A stretch of 62,194 nucleotides of DNA from Marinobacter sp. (GTDB lineage: Bacteria > Pseudomonadota > Gammaproteobacteria > Pseudomonadales > Oleiphilaceae). The notes beneath the pieces are model-generated. The model did no database searches. It had not been told where the DNA came from and saw only the letters and a list, made by a program, of their open reading frames with translations. Made by a program: the position numbers and the translations under genes. The DNA is taken from positions 1 to 62,194 of the forward strand of contig JASBRL010000104.1 of NCBI GenBank assembly GCA_030149475.1, written 5' to 3'. Below are positions 21,791-31,089 of the stretch, in pieces (positions within the stretch are counted from its first letter, which is position 1; every line of letters begins with the position of its first letter).

Positions 21791-24628
21791 TCAGATTTCA
21801 AACGCATCGTTAACCAGTTTTTTCTGCTCTTCTATGTGCACCGACAGGTGCCCACAGGCCGGAGCAGCCGATGCGTCGCGACCGGCATACTGGAGATACA
21901 GCTTTGGATTAAGGCGATGCAGAGCATTACGCATATGATGCTGACTGCAATACCAGGCGCCTTGATTCATGGGCTCTTCCTGACACCAGACCACATGCTG
22001 AAGCCTGGTGTAAGGACTGAGCATCTCGTCGAGGTCATCATTCGGGAACGGGTACAACTGTTCAATACGGAAGATCGCCACGTCGTCCCGTCCATCGGCC
22101 TTCTTTTTCTCAAGCAGGTCAAAAAAGACCTTACCGCTGCACATAATCAACCGACGGACTTTTTTCGGATCGGACGGTTCCTTCTCCGGCAGAACCGTCT
22201 GGAACGTGCCTTCGGTCAGGTCGTCCAGCCCGGAGGTCGCTTCTTTATGACGCAGCAGGCTCTTCGGAGTAATCGCAATCAACGGCTTACGCAACGGCCG
22301 CTTGACCTGGCGACGCAGCATGTGAAAAGTCTGCGAGGGGGTGGTCGGCACACACACCTGCATGTTGTGCTGGGCACTCAGTTGCAAGAAACGCTCAAGC
22401 CGCGCCGAACTGTGCTCCGGCCCCTGACCTTCATAACCGTGAGGCAACAGCAGGGTCAGGCCGCAAAGCCGCCCCCATTTATGTTCACCACTACTCAGGA
22501 ACTGGTCAATCACCACCTGCGCACCGTTCGAGAAGTCACCAAACTGCGCTTCCCAAACGATCAACGCGTCGGGCTTGGTGGTTGAGTAGCCGTACTCGAA
22601 CGCCATGACCGCTTCCTCGGACAGAAGCGAGTCGTAAATTTCAAATCGGGGCTGTTTCTCTGACAAATCCTGAAGCGGTACGTACGTCTCACCATTCTTC
22701 TGATTGTGCAACACAGCGTGACGGTGGGAAAAGGTACCCCGGCCAACGTCCTGACCGGTGATCCGGATCGGATGGCCCTCGTTGAGAAGCGTGGCGTAGG
22801 CCATGATCTCCCCAAAACCCCAGTTTATCGGGAGTGCGCCCGCATTCATCCGGTTACGGTCATCAATGATCTTGGAGACCTGACGCTGAACCGCGAAGCC
22901 CTCCGGCAACTGGCCCATTTTCTTACCCAGACGCTGGATGGTTTTCAGTGCAACGCTGGTCTTGCACTTGGCCGTCCACTCATGACCCAGATAGGGCTGC
23001 CAATCAACGTAAAGTTCCTTGTTGGGCTCCTTGACCAGAGACTTGACCACATGATCGCCCTTGTCCAGGGCATCCCGGTAATCCAGCTCCATCCGTTTGG
23101 TTGCATCGGCTTCCAGCAGCCCGGCCTCGACCAGCGTGCTGGCGTAGAGCTCGCGGGTGGTCTTCATCTTGCGGATCTTGTCGTACATGACCGGCTGAGT
23201 GGATGAGGGTTCATCCGCCTCGTTGTGGCCGCGACGACGATAACAGACCAGATCGATCACCACGTCACGTTTGAACTCGTTGCGGTAATCCATGGCCATC
23301 TGGGTTACAAACAATACCGCTTCCGGGTCGTCGGCATTCACGTGGAGAATGGGAGCCTGCACCATCTTGGCAACATCGGTACAGTACTCGGTTGAACGGG
23401 CATCATCCTGACGGCTGGTGGTAAAGCCGACCTGGTTATTGATCACGATATGAACGGTACCGCCGACACCGTAACCTCGGGTCTGCGACATCTGCAGGGT
23501 TTCCATCACGACACCCTGCCCGGCAAAAGCCGCATCACCGTGCATGATGATCGGTACGACCTGAGAGCCCGTGGTATCGTCCCGGCGAGTCTGGCGGGCA
23601 CGGACCGAGCCCACAACCACCGGCGAGACAATTTCCAGGTGCGACGGGTTGAAAGCCAGCGCAAGGTGAATCTCACCGCCCTCGGTCATGATGTTTGACG
23701 AGAAACCCTGATGGTATTTGACATCGCCTGAACCGGAGTCAGCGAGCTTCTTGCCTTCAAACTCATCGAACAGTTCTTTCGGGTTTTTACCGAGCGTATT
23801 CACCAGTACGTTCAGGCGGCCGCGGTGCGCCATACCCAGTACGATCTCCTTGGCACCGTAGCTACCAGCCCGCTGGATCAGCTCGTCAAGACAGGGGATC
23901 AGGCTCTCGCCGCCCTCCAGGCCGAAGCGCTTGACACCAGGATACCGTGAGCCGAGGTATTTCTCGAGGCCTTCAGCCGCAGTCAGACGCTCAAGCAAAT
24001 GTCTGCGAGTCTTGGGCGCAAATTCAGGACGGGACCGAACCGGTTCCATCCGCTGCTGAAACCAGCGCTTGATACGGGTATCAACCACATGCATGTACTC
24101 AGCGCCAATACTGCCGCAGTATGTCCGCATGAGGCCGTCATAGATATCCCCAAGCTTCATGCTCTCTGCACCGAAATTCAGAGAGCCTGTCTGGAACTCC
24201 AGATCGCGGTCACTATCGGAAAGATCGTGAAACGACAGGTCAAGATCCTCGACCGGCGGTCGGTTGAGCACGCCAAGCGGGTCAAGGTGGGCTTGCTGAT
24301 GGCCCCGGAACCGGAACGCGTTGATCAACTGTAAAACACGGATCTGTTTGCGATCAGCATCAGAGGTCGCAGTGGCGGGAACGCCACTGGTGGCAAGAAA
24401 GCGCTGGTTGCGGGAAATGTGTTCGAACTGCTCCCGAATGGACGAATGGGAAACGTCACGGCCTTGCTGACCATCGACGCTGGGGAGTTTATCGAAATAA
24501 CTGCGCCACTCTTCAGGAATGGCATTCGGGTCCGTCAGATAGGTTTCAAAAAGCTGTTCGACATAGGCCAGATTCCCGCCCTGAAGGTGGGATGTCAGCC
24601 ATAACTGCTCCATTATGCTTTCGTGCAT
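21791..24628 (-). CDS. sucA: 2-oxoglutarate dehydrogenase E1
   Basis: Thiamine-diphosphate-dependent decarboxylase of 2-oxoglutarate, 945 residues. Recognisable elements are the N-terminal SucB-contact segment, GMAHRGRLNVLVNTLGK, GDAAFAGQGVVMETLQMSQ, the ThDP-binding GHNEADEPSSTQP, and the C-terminal transketolase-like domain (HRHAVLHNQKNGE). Two in-frame ATGs are possible, at 24628 and 24613. The first is listed because AAGGCGAG lies upstream, but the second is close behind and also plausible. It lies 305 bases after sdhB, unlike the tight spacing inside the two halves of the operon. Confidence 0.97.
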   Translation of the reverse strand: MHESIMEQLWLTSHLQGGNLAYVEQLFETYLTDPNAIPEEWRSYFDKLPSVDGQQGRDVSHSSIREQFEHISRNQRFLATSGVPATATSDADRKQIRVLQLINAFRFRGHQQAHLDPLGVLNRPPVEDLDLSFHDLSDSDRDLEFQTGSLNFGAESMKLGDIYDGLMRTYCGSIGAEYMHVVDTRIKRWFQQRMEPVRSRPEFAPKTRRHLLERLTAAEGLEKYLGSRYPGVKRFGLEGGESLIPCLDELIQRAGSYGAKEIVLGMAHRGRLNVLVNTLGKNPKELFDEFEGKKLADSGSGDVKYHQGFSSNIMTEGGEIHLALAFNPSHLEIVSPVVVGSVRARQTRRDDTTGSQVVPIIMHGDAAFAGQGVVMETLQMSQTRGYGVGGTVHIVINNQVGFTTSRQDDARSTEYCTDVAKMVQAPILHVNADDPEAVLFVTQMAMDYRNEFKRDVVIDLVCYRRRGHNEADEPSSTQPVMYDKIRKMKTTRELYASTLVEAGLLEADATKRMELDYRDALDKGDHVVKSLVKEPNKELYVDWQPYLGHEWTAKCKTSVALKTIQRLGKKMGQLPEGFAVQRQVSKIIDDRNRMNAGALPINWGFGEIMAYATLLNEGHPIRITGQDVGRGTFSHRHAVLHNQKNGETYVPLQDLSEKQPRFEIYDSLLSEEAVMAFEYGYSTTKPDALIVWEAQFGDFSNGAQVVIDQFLSSGEHKWGRLCGLTLLLPHGYEGQGPEHSSARLERFLQLSAQHNMQVCVPTTPSQTFHMLRRQVKRPLRKPLIAITPKSLLRHKEATSGLDDLTEGTFQTVLPEKEPSDPKKVRRLIMCSGKVFFDLLEKKKADGRDDVAIFRIEQLYPFPNDDLDEMLSPYTRLQHVVWCQEEPMNQGAWYCSQHHMRNALHRLNPKLYLQYAGRDASAAPACGHLSVHIEEQKKLVNDAFEI

Positions 24629-24933
24629 GTTGAATAGCTCGCCTTGGGCTGGTGCGGGGAGCTATCTATGGTCGGCCAGGGCAAACTGTCAGTCAATACG
24701 GGTTTTTACGAGATCGACTGAAGCGGCCACCGATGATGTCACTCCCCAGTGGTTTAATGCTCAACGAAGCCGTCGCAAGCCGATAAAGCATACTCGCTGT
24801 GGCTTCCGTAGTGTGCCTGTCTGTCTTCACCCTGGCCATTGGCCAATAGTGGAAGGGCGACCCTCCCCTGGATCGCCCTTACAGGCTGATAGACTCTGCC
24901 GAACAGTATAGCGGCTTCTCAGCGTTACGCTGT
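24629..24933 (-). other. sdhB-sucA spacer with hairpin
   Basis: This 305-base gap separates the sdh and suc halves. It contains an 8-bp perfect stem, AAGGGCGA (24853-24860) and TCGCCCTT (24873-24880), with a 12-base loop and no T-tract on the minus strand. No open frame in it looks like a gene. A promoter for sucA could lie here, but I found no convincing -35/-10 pair. Confidence 0.4.
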
Positions 24934-25638
24934 TCAGGTCGCCCGCTGTAGCAGCAGATTGCGGATGTGACCGATTGCACGAGTGGGATTGAGCCCTTTC
25001 GGACAGACACTGACGCAGTTCATGATTCCGCGACAGCGGAATACACTGAACGGATCATCCAGATTGGACAGGCGCTCGGCCTGGGCGGTATCCCGGGTAT
25101 CTGCCAGGAACCGGTAGGCCTGGAGCAGGCCCGCCGGGCCGACGAACTTGTCCGGATTCCACCAGAAGGACGGACAGGCAGTCGAGCAGCACGCACACAG
25201 GATGCACTCATACAGACCATCCAGTTTTTCGCGGTCTTCGGGCGACTGGAGGCGCTCAATGGCGGGTGCCGGTTCGTCGTTGATGAGATACGGCTGAATG
25301 CTCTCGTACTGCTTGTAGAAGATCGACATGTCAACCACCAGGTCGCGAATAACCGGCAGGCCCGGCAGTGGTCGCAACACCAGTTTGTCGTGCTTGACGA
25401 CTTCCGACATGGGCGTGATACATCCCAGTCCGTTTTTGCCATTCATGTTCATGCCATCGGAGCCGCAAACCCCTTCACGGCATGAACGGCGATAGGCAAT
25501 AGAGGGGTCCTTCTCTTTAAGCAGGTTCAGGATATCCAGAACCATCAGGTCCTTGCCTTTCGGAATATCCAGCTCAATGTCCTGCATGTAAGGCGCATTG
25601 TCTGTTTCCGGGTTATAACGATACAGGCTAACTAACAT
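24934..25638 (-). CDS. sdhB: Succinate dehydrogenase iron-sulfur subunit
   Basis: Electron-transfer subunit of complex II, 234 residues. Three cluster motifs are complete: CREGVCGSDGMNMNG plus a later Cys for [2Fe-2S], CILCACCSTACP for [4Fe-4S], and CRGIMNCVSVCPKGL for [3Fe-4S]. It faces the cytoplasm, between SdhA and the SdhCD anchor. It lies 14 bases after sdhA and is the last gene of the sdh part. Confidence 0.97.
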   Translation of the reverse strand: MLVSLYRYNPETDNAPYMQDIELDIPKGKDLMVLDILNLLKEKDPSIAYRRSCREGVCGSDGMNMNGKNGLGCITPMSEVVKHDKLVLRPLPGLPVIRDLVVDMSIFYKQYESIQPYLINDEPAPAIERLQSPEDREKLDGLYECILCACCSTACPSFWWNPDKFVGPAGLLQAYRFLADTRDTAQAERLSNLDDPFSVFRCRGIMNCVSVCPKGLNPTRAIGHIRNLLLQRAT

Positions 25639-25652
25639 ACCCCAATCCCCCT

Positions 25653-27425
25653 TTAATACGTCCGAACTTTCGGCTGGAAAGTGTCAACCGTCTTCGGCGC
25701 AAAATTCACATCCCGCTTGCCAAGCCGCTTCTCCAACGGGAAGTAGACCGAGTGTTTCAACCAGTTTTCGTCATCGCGCTCGGTAAAGTCGTTTCGCGCA
25801 TGAGCGCCACGGCTTTCCTTACGCTCAAAAGCCGAGATCGCGGTGGCGTAGGCGACTTCATAAAGGTTGTCCAACTCCAACGCTTCAATACGGGCCGTGT
25901 TGAAGGCCTGACTGGTATCCGTCAATCGGGTGTTGCGCACGCGCTCGCCGATTGCATCAAGCTTTTTCAGACCTTCTGCCATGCTGTCACCATCCCGGAA
26001 TACACCAAAATAGAGCTGCATGCAGTTCTGAAGGTCTTTGCGTACTTCCGCAACACTCTCGCCTTCACGAGCGTTATTGAGACGTTTCAGGCGAGCCATG
26101 GAACGCTCAATCTCGGCATCGGTAGCAGCGGTAGTCTCAAATCCATCCCGCAGGCGCTCTTCGATGTAAAGCCCGGCGGCGCGACCGAAGACGACCAGAT
26201 CCAGCAGCGAGTTACCACCCAGACGATTGGCACCATGCACCGATACGCAGGCAGCTTCGCCACAGGCAAACAGACCCTCGATAACCACGTCCTTGCCGTT
26301 CTCATCCTGACTTAAAGCCTGCCCACCAACGGTTGTCGGAATTCCGCCCATCATATAGTGACACGTCGGCACCACCGGCACTGGCTCTTTCACCGGATCA
26401 ACATGGGCAAAGGTGCGCGAAAGCTCACAAATGCCGGGAAGGCGAAGATTCAGCGTTTCCTCACCAAGATGATCCAGCTTCAGCAAAACATGGTCTTTTT
26501 CCGGACCACAACCGCGGCCTTCAAGAATCTCCACGACCATGGCGCGGGCTACCACATCGCGACCCGCCAGATCTTTCGCGTTCGGGGCATAACGCTCCAT
26601 GAAACGTTCGCCTTCAGAATTGATCAGATAACCGCCCTCACCCCGGCAACCTTCTGTCACCAACGTGCCGGCACCGTAAATGCCGGTTGGATGGAACTGC
26701 CACATTTCCATGTCCTGCATCGGGAATCCGGCACGCAATGCCATACCGATGCCGTCACCGGTATTGATCAACGCATTGGTCGTGGACGCGTAGATCCGTC
26801 CGGCACCGCCGGTTGCCAGAACCGTGGCCTTCGACTTGATATAAGCCACTTCACCCGTTTCAATCTCGATGGCCACAACACCAACGACGTCGTTTTTGCT
26901 GTTCTTGACCAGATCAACGGCATACCATTCGTTGAGGAATGTCGTGCCGCCTTTCAGGTTGGCCTGGTAGAGTGTGTGCAACAACGCGTGACCGGTGCGG
27001 TCAGCAGCAGCACAGGTACGCGCCGCCTGAGTCGGATCATCTGGGCCTTTGGACTGGCCGCCAAACGGTCGCTGATAAATACGACCCTGTTCGGTACGTG
27101 AGAACGGCAGCCCCATGTGCTCAAGCTCAAAAACAGCCTGAGGCCCCACCGAACACATATATTCGACGGCGTCCTGATCGGCAATGTAGTCAGATCCCTT
27201 GACCGTGTCGTACATGTGCCAGCGCCAATCGTCGTTCGGGTCCGCGCTGGCAATTGCGCAGGTAATGCCGCCTTGCGCGGAAACGGTGTGGGACCGGGTC
27301 GGGAACACCTTGGTAACACAGGCGGTATTCACCCCGGACTGGGTCAGCTGTAACGCCGCGCGCATGCCCGCACCGCCGCCGCCGATAACGATTGCGTCAT
27401 AGGAAATGGTCTTGATATTAGCCAT
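25653..27425 (-). CDS. sdhA: Succinate dehydrogenase flavoprotein subunit
   Basis: Oxidises succinate to fumarate, passing electrons to SdhB. The 590-residue length is canonical. The FAD-binding N-terminus is [18 protein letters not shown], and the covalent FAD attachment His46 is in [10 protein letters not shown]. The active-site region [20 protein letters not shown] and the C-terminal [15 protein letters not shown] segment ([16 protein letters not shown]) are present. It lies three bases after sdhD, so it is in the same message. Confidence 0.98.
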   Translation of the reverse strand: MANIKTISYDAIVIGGGGAGMRAALQLTQSGVNTACVTKVFPTRSHTVSAQGGITCAIASADPNDDWRWHMYDTVKGSDYIADQDAVEYMCSVGPQAVFELEHMGLPFSRTEQGRIYQRPFGGQSKGPDDPTQAARTCAAADRTGHALLHTLYQANLKGGTTFLNEWYAVDLVKNSKNDVVGVVAIEIETGEVAYIKSKATVLATGGAGRIYASTTNALINTGDGIGMALRAGFPMQDMEMWQFHPTGIYGAGTLVTEGCRGEGGYLINSEGERFMERYAPNAKDLAGRDVVARAMVVEILEGRGCGPEKDHVLLKLDHLGEETLNLRLPGICELSRTFAHVDPVKEPVPVVPTCHYMMGGIPTTVGGQALSQDENGKDVVIEGLFACGEAACVSVHGANRLGGNSLLDLVVFGRAAGLYIEERLRDGFETTAATDAEIERSMARLKRLNNAREGESVAEVRKDLQNCMQLYFGVFRDGDSMAEGLKKLDAIGERVRNTRLTDTSQAFNTARIEALELDNLYEVAYATAISAFERKESRGAHARNDFTERDDENWLKHSVYFPLEKRLGKRDVNFAPKTVDTFQPKVRTY

Positions 27426-27428
27426 CAG

Positions 27429-27773
27429 TTAAAGCCCCCAAAGAATCTGAACACCCCAGACAACGTAGACGAACATCACCGCTCCACAGGCTGCCTGAAC
27501 CAGAAATCGCGGGGCTGTCGGCTTGATGTAATCGGTGGTTACGGTCCACAGACCGACCCAGGCGTGGGCTCCCATGGCGACCAGCGCCATCAGACTGAAA
27601 ATACGAAACCAGGTCTCACCGAACAACCCACTCCAGGTGTCGTAACTGATGTCGGTAGTGAGCACAAAGCCCAGCAGGAATATCGTATAAAGCGCCAGTA
27701 CGTAGGCTGAAACCCGCTGGACCATCCAGTCGTATACACCACTGCGGCCGAGATTCGTAACGCTGCTTACCAT
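27429..27773 (-). CDS. sdhD: Succinate dehydrogenase membrane anchor SdhD
   Basis: A 114-residue membrane subunit with three predicted helices (about 22-42, 55-77, 89-110) that helps bind haem b and ubiquinone. AHAWVGLWTVTTDYIKP holds the conserved Asp-Tyr pair near the quinone site. Its start overlaps the sdhC end by 7 bases, so translation is probably coupled. Confidence 0.93.
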   Translation of the reverse strand: MVSSVTNLGRSGVYDWMVQRVSAYVLALYTIFLLGFVLTTDISYDTWSGLFGETWFRIFSLMALVAMGAHAWVGLWTVTTDYIKPTAPRFLVQAACGAVMFVYVVWGVQILWGL

Positions 27774-28141
27774 ATCCAGACTCCTGCCAGCACAATCAGA
27801 ATGACGGACACCGCGACCGTGGCCTTCGCAGCAATCCGGCCGCCCTCAAGGCTCTCGCCGATACCCATATCCATGATCAGATGTTTGATACCTGCCACCA
27901 GATGGTAAAGAAGACCGGACAGGATACCCCATATAATCAGCTTCGCCAGGAAGCTGTCCAGCAGCTCATTGACGCGCCCAAAGCCCTCTTCCCCGGACAG
28001 GGACAGGTCAAGTCCGTACAGCATGAAGGCAATACCAATGAAGATGATGATACCACTTATGCGGTGCAGTATTGACGTGATGGCAGGAAGCGGAAAATGA
28101 AAACTGCCGAGATCGAGATTTACTGGTCGTTTGCTATTCAC
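27767..28141 (-). CDS. sdhC: Succinate dehydrogenase cytochrome b556 subunit SdhC
   Basis: Membrane anchor and haem-binding subunit of complex II with three helices. RPVNLDLGSFHFPLPAITS near the N-terminus and SILHRISG are family hallmarks, and the haem-ligand His region is LLYHLVAGIKHLIMDMG. I chose the GTG at 28141 (124 residues, with GAGAG upstream) because RPVNLDL then sits at residue 5, near its usual place. A second GTG at 28174 would add 11 residues of unconserved sequence. First gene of the large operon. Confidence 0.93.
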   Translation of the reverse strand: MNSKRPVNLDLGSFHFPLPAITSILHRISGIIIFIGIAFMLYGLDLSLSGEEGFGRVNELLDSFLAKLIIWGILSGLLYHLVAGIKHLIMDMGIGESLEGGRIAAKATVAVSVILIVLAGVWIW

Positions 28142-28317
28142 AGCGCTCTCACACTCTCTTTTTTGCTCCGACACTGACCCGGTCAGTGACGGAAGGTTGG
28201 TATGTATGGCTCGATGGGCGAGCCTGACTCCAAAGCACTCAGGTCGGGAGGGAGAACACCAACGCAGACGTCGTTGCAGGCGCTCCGGATTGGTAAGTCC
28301 TCGATTCCGGGCTAAGG

Positions 28318-28346
28318 ATTATAAGGAGTGACCCACTGAATTACAA
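28318..28346 (-). promoter_or_regulatory. Probable sigma-70 promoter for sdhC operon
   Basis: On the minus strand a perfect -10 TATAAT (28318-28323) follows a -35-like TTGTAA (28341-28346) after a 17-base spacer. It would give an mRNA leader of roughly 170 bases before sdhC. Confidence 0.55.
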
Positions 28347-28492
28347 ACGCCAGCGCGGCCTCCGGGGGTCTTAATCGGTTGTTGGGACACATCTTTTAAA
28401 TAATTTCGCCATTCCCTCCCTCTGCTCAGCGCCCTGAGCAGGCATTGACCCCGACGAAGTCTGCATATTTGGGCATTTGTCATCCGTTTCCA

Positions 28493-28520
28493 TTGACAAA
28501 AAAAGCCAACTCCCTATATT
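28493..28520 (+). promoter_or_regulatory. Probable sigma-70 promoter for gltA
   Basis: A perfect -35 TTGACA (28493-28498) is followed after 16 bases by TATATT (28515-28520). It would give a leader of about 215 bases before gltA. A second, weaker -10-like AATAAT is near 28690. Confidence 0.55.
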
Positions 28521-28741
28521 TTGCCGCCAGCTTTGATAAACTCGGGGTAGTTCACATACGATCGACTATAACAACAGAAAGCGCCACCGATCATTCTATC
28601 CCTCTGAATAACTTACATAATTATTAAGGAAGCGCACGCACGTGCGACCAACCATTAAGCACTGAAGTGACGGAGCCCGCGTTACCTGTGCAATAATACG
28701 CGCCATCTCGCGCTTCAAATGCTGATCAACAGGAGAGCACC

Positions 28742-30016
28742 ATGACCGACAGGAAAGCCACGCTTTCGGTGGGTGACAAATCAATTGAGCTACCGATTTA
28801 TTCAGGCACAACGGGGCCGGACGTGATCGACGTACGAAGCCTGGTCCAGGAGGGAGTCTTCACTTACGACCCGGGATTCGTATCCACCGCAGCCTGCGAA
28901 TCAGCCATCACCTATATTGATGGTGCAAATGGCGTTCTACTGCATCGTGGCTACCCCATAGATCAGCTCGCGGAGCATTCCGACTATCTGGAAGTCTGCT
29001 ACCTGTTGCTCAAGGGCGAACTGCCTACGCCGGAAGAGAACAAGCGCTTCCACGACACCATCAAAAACCACACGATGCTGCACGATCAGATGCGGAATTT
29101 TTTCCAGGGGTTCCGTCGTGACGCCCATCCCATGGCCATTATGTGCGGTGTTGTCGGGGCGCTTTCCGCGTTCTACCACGATCAGATGGATGTAACTGAC
29201 GAACACCAGCGCGAAATCACCGCGCACCGACTGGTCGCCAAAATGCCGACCATTGCTGCCTGGTGCTACAAATACAGTCTCGGTCAGCCGTTCATGTATC
29301 CCCGCAATGATCTCTCCTACTCCGAAAATTTCCTGCAAATGATGTTCGGCGTGCCTTGCGAGGAGTACGTACCCAGCCCTGTCCTGGCGAAAGCCATGGA
29401 CAAAATTTTTATTCTGCATGCTGATCATGAGCAGAACGCCTCAACCTCCACTGTCCGCCTGGCCGGTTCGACCGGCGCCAATCCATACGCCTGCATCGCC
29501 TCAGGCATTGCCGCACTCTGGGGGCCTGCCCACGGGGGTGCGAACGAAGCCGTGCTGGATATGCTGGCGGAAATCGGCGACGAATCCAATATTGAAAAAT
29601 TCATTGCCAAAGCCAAGGACAAAGACGATCCGTTCCGGCTGATGGGCTTCGGTCACAGGGTCTACAAAAACTTCGATCCACGCGCGAAAGTAATGGCTGA
29701 AACTGCCTATGAAGTGCTGGCCGAACTCGGCCTGGAGGACGATCCGTTGCTGAAGATCGCCCAGCGCCTGGAAAAAATTGCGCTGGAGGATGACTACTTC
29801 GTCGAGCGCAAGCTCTACCCCAACGTTGACTTCTATTCCGGCATCATCCTCAAAGCCATCGGAATTCCCACCTCCATGTTTACGGTCATCTTTGCAATGT
29901 CCCGAACCATTGGCTGGTTCTCCCACTGGAATGAAATGGTAAGCGGCGATTACCGTATTGGTCGTCCTCGCCAGTTGTATACCGGCGCACTCGCCCGGGA
30001 TTTCCCTGAACGATAA
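28742..30016 (+). CDS. gltA: Citrate synthase (type II)
   Basis: Condenses acetyl-CoA and oxaloacetate to citrate. It is 424 residues, the size of the hexameric, NADH-sensitive gammaproteobacterial type. Active-site segments are clear: [19 protein letters not shown], the catalytic-His loop [16 protein letters not shown], and [17 protein letters not shown]. The ATG at 28742 follows AGGAG. The gene is followed by a strong intrinsic terminator and is therefore monocistronic. Confidence 0.98.
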   Translation: MTDRKATLSVGDKSIELPIYSGTTGPDVIDVRSLVQEGVFTYDPGFVSTAACESAITYIDGANGVLLHRGYPIDQLAEHSDYLEVCYLLLKGELPTPEENKRFHDTIKNHTMLHDQMRNFFQGFRRDAHPMAIMCGVVGALSAFYHDQMDVTDEHQREITAHRLVAKMPTIAAWCYKYSLGQPFMYPRNDLSYSENFLQMMFGVPCEEYVPSPVLAKAMDKIFILHADHEQNASTSTVRLAGSTGANPYACIASGIAALWGPAHGGANEAVLDMLAEIGDESNIEKFIAKAKDKDDPFRLMGFGHRVYKNFDPRAKVMAETAYEVLAELGLEDDPLLKIAQRLEKIALEDDYFVERKLYPNVDFYSGIILKAIGIPTSMFTVIFAMSRTIGWFSHWNEMVSGDYRIGRPRQLYTGALARDFPER

Positions 30017-30039
30017 TTACTGATTGCCCGTGTATTTCA

Positions 30040-30067
30040 AAGGCCGCTGAATTCAGCGGCCTTTTTT
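30040..30067 (+). terminator. Intrinsic terminator of gltA
   Basis: AAGGCCGCTGA and TCAGCGGCCTT form a near-continuous palindrome followed by six T, 24 bases past the gltA stop. Confidence 0.9.
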
Positions 30068-30206
30068 GTCCGGGCAAGGTCTGCAATGATAAACGGGACG
30101 AGTTACTGTAAACGTATAAGGAGCCCCTTGCGGGGCCTTGCTGTCTTTCAGGGACCCGGCCTTGGCTTATCAGGCCCGGCCCATGCGCTTCTGGAGGGGG
30201 ATTTTG

Positions 30207-31082
30207 ATGACTGCAACCGTTGCCTTTATTGGTCTTGGCGTGATGGGTTTCCCAATGGCCGGACATCTGTCCGCGGCAGGGTTCACCATGCAGGTGTATA
30301 ACCGTAATCGAACCCGGGCCCTGGAATGGGCCGAACGATACGAAGGAACCGCATGCGCCACGATTGCCGATGCGGTAAAAGACGCCGATTTCATATTGAC
30401 GTGCGTGGGTGCCGACCCTGATCTGACCAGCATTTTTAAAGGTTCGGACGGCATCATCGCAAACGCCCGGGCCGGCGCCCTGGTCATCGACCACACCACC
30501 GCCTCAGCAACCATTGCTGAGCAACTGGCACGGGATTGCGAAGAGCATGGCATCGGGTTTATGGATGCGCCGGTGTCTGGCGGGCAGGCCGGCGCGGAAA
30601 ACGGCCAACTGACCATTATGTGTGGTGGCCACCGCGGTCATTTTGAGCAGGCACAGCCGATCCTGGCGTGTTATGCCAGAGCCAAAAATCTGATGGGAAC
30701 CGCCGGAGCCGGGCAGAAAACCAAGATGGTAAACCAGATTGCCATCGCCGGGCTGCTTCAGGGTCTTTCCGAAGCCCTGAATTTTGCAGAACACGCCGGG
30801 CTTAACATCGAGAAGGTTGTGGATGTGATTTCCAAGGGTGCGGCCCAGTCCTGGCAAATGGAAAACCGGTCCGGAACCATGGCGCGCGGCGAATTCGAAC
30901 ACGGCTTTGCAGTCGACTGGATGCGGAAGGATCTGGCGATCTGTCTCAACGAAGCCCGCAAGAACGGGGCCTCGCTACCGGTGACCGCAGTCGTCGATCA
31001 GTTCTACGCCGACATCCAGGCCATGGGCGGCAGACGCTGGGATACATCGTCCCTGATCGAGCGGCTGCGAGACAGGAAGTAG
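30207..31082 (+). CDS. Beta-hydroxyacid dehydrogenase (3-hydroxyisobutyrate / tartronate semialdehyde reductase family)
   Basis: NAD(P)-dependent oxidoreductase of the 6-phosphogluconate dehydrogenase-like family, 291 residues. The nucleotide motif is VAFIGLGVMGFPMAGHL, the substrate-binding signature is DAPVSGGQAGAENGQLTIM, and the catalytic Lys is in GAGQKTKMVNQI. I chose the ATG at 30207, preceded by GAGGGGG, rather than the longer frame from 30138. The family covers 3-hydroxyisobutyrate, 2-hydroxy-3-oxopropionate and related substrates, and the sequence does not tell which. No pathway genes flank it. Confidence 0.88.
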   Translation: MTATVAFIGLGVMGFPMAGHLSAAGFTMQVYNRNRTRALEWAERYEGTACATIADAVKDADFILTCVGADPDLTSIFKGSDGIIANARAGALVIDHTTASATIAEQLARDCEEHGIGFMDAPVSGGQAGAENGQLTIMCGGHRGHFEQAQPILACYARAKNLMGTAGAGQKTKMVNQIAIAGLLQGLSEALNFAEHAGLNIEKVVDVISKGAAQSWQMENRSGTMARGEFEHGFAVDWMRKDLAICLNEARKNGASLPVTAVVDQFYADIQAMGGRRWDTSSLIERLRDRK

Positions 31083-31089
31083 CCCGAGG

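Larger units (their letters stand above)
28175..28741. promoter_or_regulatory. sdhC-gltA divergent intergenic region
   Basis: This 567-bp control region lies between the two divergent TCA-cycle units. It holds a good promoter on each strand (listed separately) and a palindrome around GCACGCACGTGCG (about 28636). I see no credible gene. The shared region is consistent with joint regulation of gltA and sdh-suc, but I could not identify a specific operator. Confidence 0.6.
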
